A DNA stretch of 61,151 bases from Vicinamibacterales bacterium (GCA_937766455.1 CALLXD010000003.1:1-61151), one strand, 5' to 3'; counted from the first letter of the stretch, positions 26,774-36,517 are shown. Program-made: numbers and translations. The notes: generated by a model not told the origin, from the sequence alone.

Positions 26774-26779
26774 ATTGTA
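26774..26779 (-). promoter_or_regulatory. -10 box TACAAT of the DoxX operon
   Basis: The minus strand reads TACAAT six bases before ATG 26767. This spacing implies a transcript starting at or beside the start codon (leaderless). It shares a 107-bp divergent gap with the FkbM gene. Confidence 0.4.
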
Positions 26780-26858
26780 GCGGCTCCGGCCCGTGACGCC
26801 GCGGTCAGGAGTGGAAGCGCAGTTGAGCGTGGAACACGGCCCCTAACACCGTTCAGGA

Positions 26859-26864
26859 TACGAT
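26859..26864 (+). promoter_or_regulatory. possible -10 box TACGAT of the FkbM gene
   Basis: TACGAT lies 10 bases before ATG 26875, with no Shine-Dalgarno between. Consistent with a very short or absent 5' leader; weaker match than the others. Confidence 0.3.
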
Positions 26865-26874
26865 CAACGTCGAC

Positions 26875-27648
26875 ATGCCCACACTTGGCCGAACCGTCGG
26901 CCTGCTTCGGTCCCTCGTTGTCTATCACGGGATCCCGCTGAGGCAGCGCCGACTGAGACGCCTCTACGCCGCATTCGTCAAACGCGGCGACCTCGCCTTC
27001 GACGTGGGAGCTCATCTTGGGAATCGGACGCGAGCAATGTCGGCGCTGGGCTGCAGGGTCGTAGCGCTCGAACCGCAACCGGACGTCGCGCAGCTGTTGC
27101 GCTCACTCGTTGGGCGACGACCCGATGTGGAGATTCTGGAGGCTGCGGTGGGGGAACACTGCGGCCGCGCGGCGCTCTCTATCAGCGACCAGACCCCGAC
27201 GATGACGACACTGGCCATGCAGTGGCGTGCGGAGCGCGAAGAGGACCCGGTGTTTTCGGGTGTGGCCTGGAACCGGGAACTCGAAGTCACCACGACCACA
27301 CTCGATGCATTGATCGCCCGATTCGGCGTGCCCGCGTTTGTCAAGATCGACGTCGAAGGTGGCGAGCCAGAGGTGCTCGCCGGCCTCACCCAGCGCATCC
27401 CGACCGTCTCGTTCGAGTATCTCCCCCACGCGCTCGACTACACCCAGGCCTGCGTCACGCGGCTAGGCACGCTGGGGGCCTACCGCTTCAACTGGTCCCC
27501 GGGCGAGTCCTACCGCCTGGAGTCGGAACAGTGGCTCACCGGCGAGGCGCTGCTGCGAGCCCTCAGGACCCCGGCGGCCCAGCAGCGGTCGGGGGACGTC
27601 TATGCGCGGATCTCGCCAGCGGTGACGGCTGGAGACGAAGCGAGATGA
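26875..27648 (+). CDS. FkbM family methyltransferase
   Basis: 257 aa. SAM motif I 'LAFDVGAHLGNRTRAMSALG', acidic motif II 'VVALEPQPDV', 'TTTTLDALI' and the FkbM signature 'VKIDVEGGEPEVLAGL'. Family members O-methylate sugars, polyketides or glycolipids. First of three co-directional genes with a second methyltransferase and a creatininase-like hydrolase. The start matches the short-leader pattern. Confidence 0.93.
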   Translation: MPTLGRTVGLLRSLVVYHGIPLRQRRLRRLYAAFVKRGDLAFDVGAHLGNRTRAMSALGCRVVALEPQPDVAQLLRSLVGRRPDVEILEAAVGEHCGRAALSISDQTPTMTTLAMQWRAEREEDPVFSGVAWNRELEVTTTTLDALIARFGVPAFVKIDVEGGEPEVLAGLTQRIPTVSFEYLPHALDYTQACVTRLGTLGAYRFNWSPGESYRLESEQWLTGEALLRALRTPAAQQRSGDVYARISPAVTAGDEAR

Positions 27649-27712
27649 CGGGACGCGGACGGGAACGCGGTCGGACGCGGCCAGGAACCGTCTGCTCGTG
27701 GTGCGCCACCAG

Positions 27713-28558
27713 ATGACCGAGTTCGACGCCGCCGATGTGCGCCGCTACTACGACCGCAACACGCGCGATTTCGTCACCCATGGTCAAGGCGGTGGGGTCG
27801 GCGCGATCCACCGCCCGGTCTGGGGCCCGGGAACGAAGAGCGCCGCGGCGGCATTTCGTTACGTCGAAGACCGCATCGTGGCTCTCGCCCGCGACCTCCA
27901 AACGGGGTCGGATCCACTCCATGTCGTGGATCTGGGCTGTGGCGTCGGGGCCAGCCTCTGCTATCTGGCCGAGCGCCTGCCTCTGCGAGGCACCGGGTTC
28001 ACCCTGAGCCCGGTGCAGGTGCGACATGCTGACCAGCGCATCCGCGAGGCCGGGCTCGGCGATCGCGTCGTCTGTCGCGAGGGGGACTTCTGTCAGCTGC
28101 CGGACGATCTCGCCCCGGCCGACCTGGCCTACGCCATCGAGTCATTCGTCCACGGACCAGACCCCGCCCGTTTCTTCGAGTCCTGCGCCGGGCTGGTGCG
28201 GGCGGGCGGACTGTTGGTCGTCTGTGACGACGTTCTCCGGGCGGGCGATACCCCGGCCGCACAACGAACGGTCCGGCGGTTCCAGCGAGGGTGGCACCTC
28301 AACACCGTCATCACCGCCGACGCACTACGGCGCCTGGCGAGCGACGCCGGCTTCGAACACCTGTCGACGGAGGAGCTCACGCCCCATCTCCACCTCGGCC
28401 GACCGCGCGACCATCTCATCGCGTGGTTCGTGGCACTGTGTGGCTGGCTCCCGCTCGAACACACCCGGTTCGGTCACCTGGTCGGCGGCAACGCGCTACG
28501 CACCTGTCTGTCCAGAGGCTGGATCGGATACGATCTCGCCGTCTTCCGACGGCGCTAA
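27713..28558 (+). CDS. SAM-dependent methyltransferase (small-molecule, tocopherol/sterol MT-like)
   Basis: 281 aa class I methyltransferase. 'VRRYYDRNTRDFVTHG' N-terminal helix, SAM motif 'VVDLGCGVGASLCYL', 'FTLSPVQVRHA' and 'REGDFCQLPDDL', as in C-/O-methyltransferases acting on lipophilic or small substrates. ATG 27713 is chosen over GTG 27698. It sits 64 bp after FkbM and 65 bp before the creatininase-like gene. Substrate unknown. Confidence 0.85.
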   Translation: MTEFDAADVRRYYDRNTRDFVTHGQGGGVGAIHRPVWGPGTKSAAAAFRYVEDRIVALARDLQTGSDPLHVVDLGCGVGASLCYLAERLPLRGTGFTLSPVQVRHADQRIREAGLGDRVVCREGDFCQLPDDLAPADLAYAIESFVHGPDPARFFESCAGLVRAGGLLVVCDDVLRAGDTPAAQRTVRRFQRGWHLNTVITADALRRLASDAGFEHLSTEELTPHLHLGRPRDHLIAWFVALCGWLPLEHTRFGHLVGGNALRTCLSRGWIGYDLAVFRRR

Positions 28559-28623
28559 TTCGTCAGCGGCCGGCGTGGTTGCCCGCGTCGAGACCGGAAC
28601 GCGCCGCGCCAGGACACACCATC

Positions 28624-29427
28624 ATGCCTGAGACCCCGATTCCGTTCTGGCAGCTGCAAACAACTGCGGACGTGGCCGCGTTGGCCGGGCGCGACCCGGT
28701 GGTCGTGCTGCCACTCGCGGCCATCGAGCAGCACGGACCGCACCTGCCGCTCTCCACCGACCTCGATATTGGGCTTGGCCTGCTCGCCGACGCCTATCGT
28801 CGTCTGCCGACCGACCTCCCCGTGTCGATACTGCCACCGCAAAGCTGTGGGACCAGCCGCGAGCACGCGCGATTTCCCGGCACGCTCAGTCTGGAACCGG
28901 AGCTGGCGGCCGAGACGATCTGCCAGCACGGCGCCACCATCGCAGCCACCGGCATCCGCCGTCTCGTACTGTTCAACAGCCACGGCGGAAATGGTGCTGC
29001 ACTCGATGCGGCGGCACTGACGCTCCGAGCGGAGCACGGGCTCCTCGTCGTCAAGGCCACCTACTTCGCGTTCTCCCGCCCACCGGGGATTGCCTTACCG
29101 GACACCGAGTGGCGCCACGGACTCCACGGTGGGGCGGTCGAGACAGCGATGATGCTGCATCTGAGACCGGACCTCGTCCGCCGGGACGCGATCCGGTCGT
29201 TCTCGTCGCTCGGACACGAGCTGCAGGAGTCGATGCGTCGACTGGCCCCGGAGGGCGAAGCGTCGTTCGCGTGGCTAGCGGGTGATCTGAACGAGGAGGG
29301 GGTGACCGGCGACGCCACACTGGCGACGGCCGAGATGGGGGCGCAGCTGGTGAGTCACTACGGCCAAGTGCTGGCCGAGGTCATCGAGGACGCCCGCGCG
29401 TTTCCGCTCGACCGGCTGCGTGAGTGA
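28624..29427 (+). CDS. creatininase-family amidohydrolase
   Basis: 267 aa. Metal-binding pattern of the family: 'LPLAAIEQHGPHLPLSTDLDI' (Glu, His and Asp ligands), 'NSHGGNGAALDAA' (His) and 'GGAVETAMMLHL' (Glu). The family includes creatininase, mycofactocin MftE and archaeal ArfB, the formamide hydrolase of riboflavin/F420 biosynthesis. The neighbouring GTP cyclohydrolase II and RibD-type reductase make an ArfB-like or other pyrimidine/peptide amide hydrolase plausible. The true substrate is not determined. Confidence 0.88.
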   Translation: MPETPIPFWQLQTTADVAALAGRDPVVVLPLAAIEQHGPHLPLSTDLDIGLGLLADAYRRLPTDLPVSILPPQSCGTSREHARFPGTLSLEPELAAETICQHGATIAATGIRRLVLFNSHGGNGAALDAAALTLRAEHGLLVVKATYFAFSRPPGIALPDTEWRHGLHGGAVETAMMLHLRPDLVRRDAIRSFSSLGHELQESMRRLAPEGEASFAWLAGDLNEEGVTGDATLATAEMGAQLVSHYGQVLAEVIEDARAFPLDRLRE

Positions 29428-29462
29428 GCGGGGAGGAGAGAGAGGGAGAGAGTAGGACCCGA

Positions 29463-30617
29463 CTACTCGCCCCGGATCGGCCCGGAGAGCATGTCGGTGA
29501 GCCAGTGACCGGCTCGGTCCACCTTGGCCCTGACGTACGGCAGGTTGTGGCGATTGAGCGTGCCATACAGCGGTTGGCGGTCGGCCACGTCGATGCCGCC
29601 GGCTTGCAACGCCCTGACTTTCTCAGGGTTGTTGGTGAGCAACTGGATCCGGTTGATCTGCAGATGGCCGAGCATCTCCACCGCGGCGTCGTATCGACGC
29701 TCATCGGCACCGAACCCCAGTGTGCAGTCTGCGTCGACCGTATCGAGTCCCTGCTGCTGGAGCGTGTAAGCCCGTAGCTTGTTACCCAGGCCGATGCCAC
29801 GCCCCTCCTGGGCGAGATAGAGCAACACGCCACCGCCCCTCGCGGCAAACACGCGCAGGCTGCCTCGTAGCTGCTGGCCACAATCACAACGCAGGCTCCC
29901 AAACAGATCGCCGGTGAGGCAGGCCGAATGCAGACGCACCGGTACCGGCTCCGGCCAGTCCTCCCGGACCCCGATCAGGATCGCCACATGTTCGAGGATG
30001 CCGTTGCCTTCGCGGAAGCAGACGAACCGTGCCTCCTCCGCCTCTTCCAGCGGCACGGGTCCGTCACTGACGTAGGTCACTTCGACCCGATTGTTGGCGG
30101 CCAGTCTCTGGATCTGCTCGGCAGTCACGGTCGAGATGGTGTGGTCGACGGGCGCGCCCTCCGACGCATCGCTGGGCGTCAGTGACACGCTGACCACGGC
30201 CGGAAGCAGCTGGCCGAGCCGCGCCAGGGTGAGCCCCCCGATCTCCGGAATGGAGGCGGCTCCCATGTCCAAGGACGCCCGTTCCGGACGGTCCAATCCA
30301 CTAGAGAGGCTCCAGACGGCATCTGGGGTCGTGTCATCGCGGAGCCCCAGGCTGACGTCGCCGGTGTGGACTCCGGTCGAACGGTCGGCGGTCTGACCAA
30401 TCGGCGGGGCGGGCGTCAGCCCCATCGCATGCGCGCGATGATGGGTGACCGCGAGACGCAGCCGGCGCCCACCGGCGCCACGCAACTGGTCAAGCGTCCC
30501 ATGGGAAAGCCCCTCGACCGCCGCAAGCAGCACAGCATTGCCAGACGCCGGGTCGCCAGTCACCCGGATGGGTAGACCACGGCGCAAGTCGAATAGGCCC
30601 TGCTCTGCCTCACGCAT
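29463..30617 (-). CDS. GTP cyclohydrolase II (RibA-type) with atypical N-terminal domain
   Basis: 384 aa. C-terminal about 200 residues are a GTP cyclohydrolase II: 'VPVRLHSACLTGDLFGSLRCDCGQQL' region with the three zinc Cys, 'LLYLAQEGRGIGL' (catalytic region), 'GFGADERRYD' and 'LLTNNPEKVRAL'. It opens GTP to the pyrimidine precursor of riboflavin. The N-terminal about 180 aa occupy the usual RibB position and keep faint similarity ('RLRLAVTHHRAHAMGL') but lack the acidic DDED-type and His motifs of DHBP synthase, so they are probably not a working RibB. It is divergent from a RibD-reductase gene with a 64-bp gap. A role in a specialised pathway rather than plain riboflavin synthesis is inferred. 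Confidence 0.88.
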   Translation of the reverse strand: MREAEQGLFDLRRGLPIRVTGDPASGNAVLLAAVEGLSHGTLDQLRGAGGRRLRLAVTHHRAHAMGLTPAPPIGQTADRSTGVHTGDVSLGLRDDTTPDAVWSLSSGLDRPERASLDMGAASIPEIGGLTLARLGQLLPAVVSVSLTPSDASEGAPVDHTISTVTAEQIQRLAANNRVEVTYVSDGPVPLEEAEEARFVCFREGNGILEHVAILIGVREDWPEPVPVRLHSACLTGDLFGSLRCDCGQQLRGSLRVFAARGGGVLLYLAQEGRGIGLGNKLRAYTLQQQGLDTVDADCTLGFGADERRYDAAVEMLGHLQINRIQLLTNNPEKVRALQAGGIDVADRQPLYGTLNRHNLPYVRAKVDRAGHWLTDMLSGPIRGE

Positions 30618-30681
30618 ACTACCGTCCAGCCTGAACCCCGTTTCTGGTCGCGATACAGTTACGAATCATGGAGACGACCGA

Positions 30682-31572
30682 GTGCGGACGCTGGTGACCG
30701 AATCCAACGCCTGGCGTGTGATCCGGGCCGTGCCCGCCACCCCTCGCGGCATGCACGCGCCTGTGCAAGTCCATTCTAATGCAACTACTGTCGAGTGGCT
30801 GCAGATAGCCCCCGCCGGCACGTGGCTCGCCTCGGCTCCGCTCAGCGAGGCCGCCAGAGCCCTGGTGGACCTGTATCTGCCGCTCCAGTTGGACCCGGAC
30901 CTCGTGATCGGCCAGATCGGACAGAGTGTGGACGGCCGGATCGCCACCGAGCAGGGGCAGTCGCACTACATCACGGGCCAGGCCGACATCCTTCGCCTCC
31001 ACCGGCTGCGCGCGCTGGTCGACGCCGTCGTCGTCGGCGCCGGGACGGTTGCCGCGGATGACCCGCGGCTCACCGTCCGCGGCGTCGAAGGCTCAAACCC
31101 CGTCCGTGTGGTGCTCGACCCTGACGCGCGGCTGTCGCCCGCGCGTGCGGTCTTCACCGACGGCGCGGCACACACACTCGTATTCCACCGCGAACGGACC
31201 GCGCGCGGCCCGATGGGTGATGCGGAGGTGATCAGCCTTCCCGATGGCCCCCATCATGACGACGGCGACGACGCCGACGCGGGTCCGCGGGGATTCGACC
31301 CTCGAACGATCGTCGAGACGCTCCGCGCGCGTGGCCTCAAACGGCTCCTCATCGAAGGCGGCGGCATTACCGTCTCGCGCTTCCTCCAGGCAGGAGCCCT
31401 CACCAGGCTCCACGTCGCGGTCGCGCCGATGCTGATCGGCTCTGGACGCCCGGCACTCACGCTCCCACCGATCACCGCCCTGGACGACGCACTCCGTCCC
31501 TCGTGCCGAACGTTCCACCTCGGCGAGGATGTCCTGTTCGACTTTGACCTGCGCGGTCAGCCCTCGCGCTGA
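30682..31572 (+). CDS. RibD C-terminal-type reductase
   Basis: About 296 aa. 'VIGQIGQSVDGRIATEQGQSHYI' region, 'DAVVVGAGTVAADDPRLTVR', 'NPVRVVLDPDARL', 'LLIEGGGITVSRFL' and 'PMLIGSGRPAL' are hallmarks of the RibD reductase (HTPP/diaminopyrimidine reductase or DHFR-like) fold. There is no deaminase domain. GTG 30682 is chosen because it lies outside the divergent gene and gives the 'ESNAWRVIRAV' leader; GTG 30694 is an alternative. It is paired head-to-head with GTP cyclohydrolase II, so it could reduce that enzyme's ribosylaminopyrimidine product. Confidence 0.88.
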   Translation: MRTLVTESNAWRVIRAVPATPRGMHAPVQVHSNATTVEWLQIAPAGTWLASAPLSEAARALVDLYLPLQLDPDLVIGQIGQSVDGRIATEQGQSHYITGQADILRLHRLRALVDAVVVGAGTVAADDPRLTVRGVEGSNPVRVVLDPDARLSPARAVFTDGAAHTLVFHRERTARGPMGDAEVISLPDGPHHDDGDDADAGPRGFDPRTIVETLRARGLKRLLIEGGGITVSRFLQAGALTRLHVAVAPMLIGSGRPALTLPPITALDDALRPSCRTFHLGEDVLFDFDLRGQPSR

Positions 31573-31679
31573 CGCGCCGGATTCCCTGAGGGGGCAGCCG
31601 ATGGATGGGAATCTGGAAATCGTAGCGCCGGGCACCGGTCCGTCGTGACGGTTGCTACCGCGCTTGTCTGACCCTGGCG

Positions 31680-33006
31680 CTAGGCCTTGACCACATTGCC
31701 CTGGCCTTCGGCCACGTTCCTCGTGTCGATCACCACCGTGACGCTTTTTGCGATCGTGGCGTAGTCGACGTCGTCATGCCCCGTAGCAATGAGCGCAGCG
31801 TCATAGCCTCCCGACTCGATGTCCGCCATGGTCTTGCTTTTGATACCGGCGAACTGTGGATAGTCGCGAGTACGAGGAACCTCGAGGCAGAACGGATCGA
31901 AATAGTCGACCTCAGCACCAAGTTCTTTCAGTTTCCGCCAGAGCACAAAGCTCGGGGCTTTCTCGAATGTCATCGATGTTCGCCTTGTAGGACAGCCCCA
32001 CCAACACGATGCGGCTCCCGCGTACCGTCTTTTCGTAGTCGTTCAGCGCGAGCATCGTCCGTTCGACCACGTAGTTCGGCATCTCGGTATTGATTTCGCC
32101 GGCCAATTCGATGAAGCGGGTCGCGATGCCATACTCCTTGGCTTTCCAGGTGAGGTAGAACGGATCGATCGGAATGCAGTGCCCGCCCAATCCAGGGCCT
32201 GGATAGAACGGCATAAAGCCAAATGGCTTCGTCCGGGCGGCGTTGACCACCTCCCACACATCGATACCCATTTCGGTGAACACGATCTTCAGCTCGTTCA
32301 CCAACGCGATGTTGACGCACCGAAAGATGTTCTCCATCAATTTCGTCGCTTCAGCGACTTCGCACGACGACACCTCGACCGTGCGACAGATGACGGTCCT
32401 GTACATGGCGGAGGCCATACGCAAGGCGGCGTCGGTCATACCGCCGACGACCTTGGGTATCGTGCCGGTCGAGAACTCCTTGTTGTTGGGATCCTCCCGT
32501 TCCGGTGAATAAGCCATGTGGAAATCGGTTTCCGCATCCAGCCCGGAGATGCTGGACAGCCGCGGCGCCAGGACGCCGCGTGTCGTGCCGGGGAACGTCG
32601 TCGACTCCAGGACGATCAACTGTCCCCGTCTGATATGAGGACCAAGCTCCTCAGCCGTATGAAGGATGTAGGTGAGATCCGGTTCCCGGTGTTGCGTCAA
32701 GGGCGTCGGCACACAGATGACGATGGCGTCACAATCGGCGCTTTCGGCAAAGTCTGTCGTGTAGTCGACGCGTGCCCGGTCCAGCGCCGTGATGTGCTCG
32801 GCCGGAATGTGACGGATGTAGGACTCGCCAGCCACGAGCTTGGCGGTCTTCTCGGCGTCGACGTCGAAGCCCCTGACGCGAAACCCGGCGTTGGCGACCT
32901 CGATCAACAGCGGCAGGCCCACATAGCCCAGCCCCACGATGCCGACCCGCAGGTCGCGCGTCGCGACACCCTCGATAAATTCTTCGACAGTTGTAGTCAT
33001 CATCAA
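31680..33006 (-). pseudogene. nucleotide-sugar (UDP-hexose/HexNAc) 6-dehydrogenase, one frameshift
   Basis: Typical UDP-sugar dehydrogenase: NAD-binding 'LRVGIVGLGYVGLPLLIEVA', 'ICVPTPLTQHREPD', 'ESTTFPGTTRGV', 'YSPEREDP', 'ATKLMENIFRCVNIALVNEL', 'GPGLGGHCIPIDPFYLTWKA' with the catalytic Cys, and 'VLVGLSYKANIDDIRESP'. Just after that motif (about 31945) the frame breaks at a CCCC run. Deleting one C rejoins 'SPSFVLWRKLKELGAEVDYFDPF' and the C-terminal UDP-binding domain to 31680. The pieces are 33006-31912 and 31973-31680. Probably a functional gene with an assembly indel. It would supply a uronic-acid donor. Confidence 0.9.
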
Positions 33007-33270
33007 CGACAGGTCCGAACGGTTAGAGAGTCCCGCGCACCTGAGCGGGTTCGACTCGCGCCGCGAGCGCGATCAGGGGGCAGGCCAAGGCAGAGGTCAG
33101 TCCAGATCTCGCGAGCATCGTGCCAAATATACTTCTATTCTTCGAGACAGCCCTTCGGGCGGCCTTGGACGTGGCGACGCACCATGGAAGTGACAAACCT
33201 AGCAGCGTCGTAGATCGTGCAATCGGTGAGAGCGAGACCGGTGCGTCCGCGTGCGGCCGCGTGCGTCCGC

Positions 33271-34188
33271 TCACGCGCGCCGCCCAAGGGCCAAGACCGC
33301 GGCACCAGGCAGACTCCCCACCAGCACGATCAGACCATAGGCGACGGAGACCGCCACTCCGTCAGTCGCGGTGAGACCAACCGCTCCCCACAAGAGAGCG
33401 GCGGCGCTCTCACGCAGCCCCCACCCCGCGATGGTCACCGGAATCAGCATCGTCATCAGCACCGGCGCCACCAGGGGCAGGATGACAAGGAACGGCGTCT
33501 CGACCCCGACCGCCCGTGCCGCGGCCACATAGGTGGCCAGGTAGGTGGCGACGACGAACAGGCCGCTCGATCGCTTGCACGGCGAACGTCAGGGGGGACA
33601 GATGGGCGCTGACCAGTTCCGCCAGCACCCGCCCGGTGGGCGACTGGGCAGAGGACTGGCGTCTGCACCAAAGACCGATCGCCACGACGATCACCGTAGC
33701 CGCCGCCGCCGTCCCGACGATCATCGCGCCGGAACGCCGACTGACGGCCGCAGGGAAGGACCAGCAGCGACAGGAGGGCCACCGAGGTCATGACCGCCTG
33801 CGCCGACACGCGTTCGAAGATCACCGCCCGCGCCGCCGGACCGCCGGACCCGCCCTGTTCGCGTCGAGCGACGTCCACGAGCCTGTCTCCACGCGCGCGA
33901 GACGTCGCCCATGACGCCGCCCGGCAACACCTGGTTCAAGAAGACCGACAGGTAGTATTCGCGCCACGCCTCGACAAACGACAGGCCCACGCCCAGTCGA
34001 TGCGCGGTGAATCGCCAGCGCCACGCCAGTACCGCCACCTGAATGACGGAGAGGCCCAAGGCCACTGTCACCCACCCTGGGCGCATGTCCACCAGTCGCG
34101 CCACGACGCTGTCCAGGTCGAACCACCAGGACAACCCGAGCAGCAGGGCCACCGTCAACAGGACTCGCAGGGCGCCGGGCAGTTTCAT
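33271..34188 (-). pseudogene. UPF0104 / flippase-like (LPG-synthase TM domain) membrane protein, frameshifted
   Basis: Multi-helix membrane protein of the YbhN/UPF0104 family. The N-terminus from ATG 34188 reads 'MKLPGALRVLLTVALLLG', 'WRWRFTAHRLGVGLSFVEAW' and 'YYLSVFLNQVLPGGVMGDVSRAWR', the family signature. The match then moves between frames at about 33890, 33730 and 33560 ('VIFERVSAQAVMTS', 'LVSAHLSPLTFAVQAIE', 'LVILPLVAPVLMTMLIPVTIAGWGLRE'), ending at 33271. At least three indels are needed. It overlaps the methyltransferase stop (ATGA), so it is the last gene of the operon. Role: lipid-linked substrate translocation (inferred). Confidence 0.82.
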
Positions 34189-35052
34189 GGCCGCTCGGGG
34201 GGGAGGGCGAGCAGATCGTGGTGCCCCACGGTGAGCGAGAAGGCACCGGCCTCCACGACCCTCCGTTTGGCCTCGGCCCAGACGCGAATGCGAGCCTCGT
34301 CGTTCGGCCGCACCGCGGCTGCCGCCTCCAGCCCACCCCGCGAGCAGCCGTTCAACGATCGGGCGGTCCTCGCCCCCGAGTCGCCACGCGCTCTCATGCA
34401 GGGTCGTGCGGTACCCGGCCGATCGAAAGCGCTCCGCTCTGCCAGCGTCAGCGGCGGCCGGCCCCAGTGCCGGTCCGAAGCCCTTGTCGCCGGCCTGGTG
34501 GGCGTTGACCGCCTCTCGGACCAGCAGGTCATCCTGGAGCGGTCCCGCCCGTGTCAGCTCGGGGGCCAACCGACGGGTCGTCCAGGCGCCCCTCCGACCA
34601 ACTCGATCCAGTCCGTTGTAGGTCAGCGCGCACAGAACGCCACACCCGCCGCGCGGCGCACGCGGTCACCAGGCGGTCGAGCCAGTGCTCGGACGTCAGG
34701 TCGAGCAGCGCGGAGGCCGTGACCAGGTCCGCCCCCGCCACGTCGCCCCAGCTCGTGTGTCGCGAGGTCCCGCGGCGACACCGTCAGACCCCGCACGCCC
34801 GGCGGCCGCTTGAGGGCGCGCAGCGTGCGCAGATGATCGGGGTCGTGGTCGACCAGCACCCAGTCTTGGTCCGGGGGCAGTCGCGGCGCCAGATACCGAA
34901 GATTCGATCCGGTCCCACTGCCCAGATCCAGCACCCGCGACCACCCGCCAGTGTCCCAGGCGTGGACGAGCGGCGCGATCAAGTCCTTGGACTCTCGATA
35001 TGTGATCGAGCGGCTCGCGTAGCGCCAGCCAGTCGGCGTCAAACGTCTCCAT
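34185..35052 (-). pseudogene. SAM-dependent methyltransferase, frameshifted
   Basis: ATG 35052 starts 'METFDADWLALREPLDHISR'. A one-base insertion near 35000 moves the match to 'SKDLIAPLVHAWDTGG' and the SAM motif 'RVLDLGSGTGSNLRYLAPRL', 'WVLVDHDPDHLRTL'. Further shifts near 34745, 34640 and 34335 give 'GADLVTASALLDLTSEHWL', 'AERFRSAGYRTTLHESAWRL' and 'FSLTVGHHDLLALPPERP' with the stop at 34185. It overlaps the GT4 gene upstream and the flippase-like gene downstream. Substrate unknown, presumably the product of the operon. Confidence 0.78.
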
Positions 35053-36122
35053 CAGATGTCAACTCCTTGACGGCGTCGGCGAATCGCGTCGCCGTCTCGT
35101 CCCACCGAGGCAGCGCATCGGCGTGCCGGGCAGCTGCGGCGGCAAGCGCGGCTCGTCGCGCGCCTCCCTCCGGCGTCATCAGCAAGTCACGCAGCGCCGC
35201 CGTAAGGGCGGCGCCGTCCCCGGGCGGCACCAAGACGCCGGCACCATCCGGCACCGTGTCCGGAATGGCCCCACCGGTGGTGCTGACCACGCCCAGGCCA
35301 CGCGCGACGGCCTCGGCGAGCGCCATGCCGTAGCCCTCGTAGTGAGACGGCAGCACACACAGCGACGCGTGGTGGTAGAAGCGGTCGAGCGCGGCGGCGT
35401 CGCACTCGCCGGTCAGCTGTCCACGCGATCGTCCAACGCGCGCCTCGTCGGATCATCCGCTGCACCGAACCGGCGAACGCCGGATCGGACGTGAGCCGAC
35501 CGACGCACACACAGGTCCATGCCAGATCTCGTACCTCGGCGAGGGCGCGCACCAGTACGTCCTGTCCCTTCCGGGGCGTCACCGACCCCACGCACAACAG
35601 GGCAGGCGGTTCGGAGCGGCCGGGTCCCACGGCCCGCTCGTGCCGGTCCGTGCCGGGAGAGACCGCTCGCACGCGGTCGGCCGTCACACCATACAGACGA
35701 AGTCGGCGGGCGGTAAACGCGCTGGTCACCAACACGCCCGAGCAGGCCGTCAGCGCCTCGCGCTCGAGCGCGACCAGACGGTCTTGAGCGGCCCGGCTCA
35801 GGCCGGTCTCGTCGGCCAGCGGATGATGTACCAGCGACAGGAGTCGTAGTCGAGGCGCTTCAGCCAGGACCGGCCCCGGGAGGGCGCCCATGGCCAAGCC
35901 ATCGATGACCACGCGCCGACCGCTGGGAATGGCCGCCAGCGTCGAGATGAGGCTGGCGCGCGCGCGCGCGTCCGGCTCGGGAAACGCCCCCGCGAGCGAG
36001 TGGACAACGACACACCACCCCAGCTCACGCAGGCCGGCCACCACCCGGGCGTCATAGATGTAGCCGCCGGTCCGCTGCTCGATCGGGCCTGGCACGACCA
36101 CGTGGAGTTCCGGCGCCGTCAC
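35039..36122 (-). pseudogene. glycosyltransferase family 4, frameshifted
   Basis: GTG 36122 overlaps the PTPS-like stop (GTGA). N-terminal part: 'LHVVVPGPIEQRTGGYIYDARV', 'LLSLVHHPLADETG' and 'SAFTARRLRLYGVTADRVRAVSPG'. Donor domain: 'LLCVGSVTPRKGQDVLVRALAEV'. Frames change at about 35430-35350, then the motif 'SHYEGYGMALAEAVARGLGVVSTTGGAIPDTV' (EX7E) runs to the stop at 35039. Pieces: 36122-35430 and about 35356-35039. Likely an intact GT-B enzyme in the organism. It probably glycosylates a product of the pterin-like/dehydrogenase operon. Confidence 0.85.
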
Positions 36123-36517
36123 ACCTGTCCTTCGTAACTCCCCCAGGCCACATGCGACTCGTTCAGCCTGACGCAGATCGCCGTCACCCCGCGCGCGCCG
36201 TCCCCCAGCGCGCCATCCCGCGCCGCCTGCGCCAGCCGATCGAAGATGGTCCGCGCGAGAAACTCGGTCGTCGTATTCTGCCCAGCGAACGCCGGCTCGT
36301 CGTCGAGGTTCCGGAAAGACAGACCCGACAAGATCGAGCGGAGCTGCTCGCTCGCCAGGCCGATGTCGACCACGAGACCGTCCGGGTCCAATTCCGACCG
36401 TCGGAACGTGGCGTCGACGACGTAGGTCGCGCCGTGCAGGCGCTGCGCCGGGCCGAACACCGCACCCTCAAAGCTATGCGCGATCATGAAGTGATCGCGG
36501 ACGTTAAGGCTGTACAC
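36119..36517 (-). CDS. 6-pyruvoyl-tetrahydropterin/QueD-fold protein with altered active site
   Basis: 132 aa, matches the PTPS/QueD fold along its length: 'AHSFEG' with His14, '[13 protein letters not shown]', '[13 protein letters not shown]', 'NLDDEPAF', '[14 protein letters not shown]' and '[12 protein letters not shown]'. Canonical QueD has HGH(N)Y zinc ligands, a catalytic Cys before them and an LDH motif. Here the second His is Ala30, the region before it has no Cys ('[10 protein letters not shown]'), and LDH reads LDD. The usual chemistry is therefore unlikely and a different substrate or binding role is inferred. GTG 36517 has a strong GGAGGA ribosome site. The gene overlaps GT4 and lies 15 bp after the dehydrogenase stop. 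Confidence 0.85.
   Translation of the reverse strand: MYSLNVRDHFMIAHSFEGAVFGPAQRLHGATYVVDATFRRSELDPDGLVVDIGLASEQLRSILSGLSFRNLDDEPAFAGQNTTTEFLARTIFDRLAQAARDGALGDGARGVTAICVRLNESHVAWGSYEGQV

Noticed and set aside
30618-30681. FMN riboswitch between the RibA- and RibD-type genes
   Set aside because: The gap is only 64 bp and no FMN-aptamer-like conserved blocks were seen.
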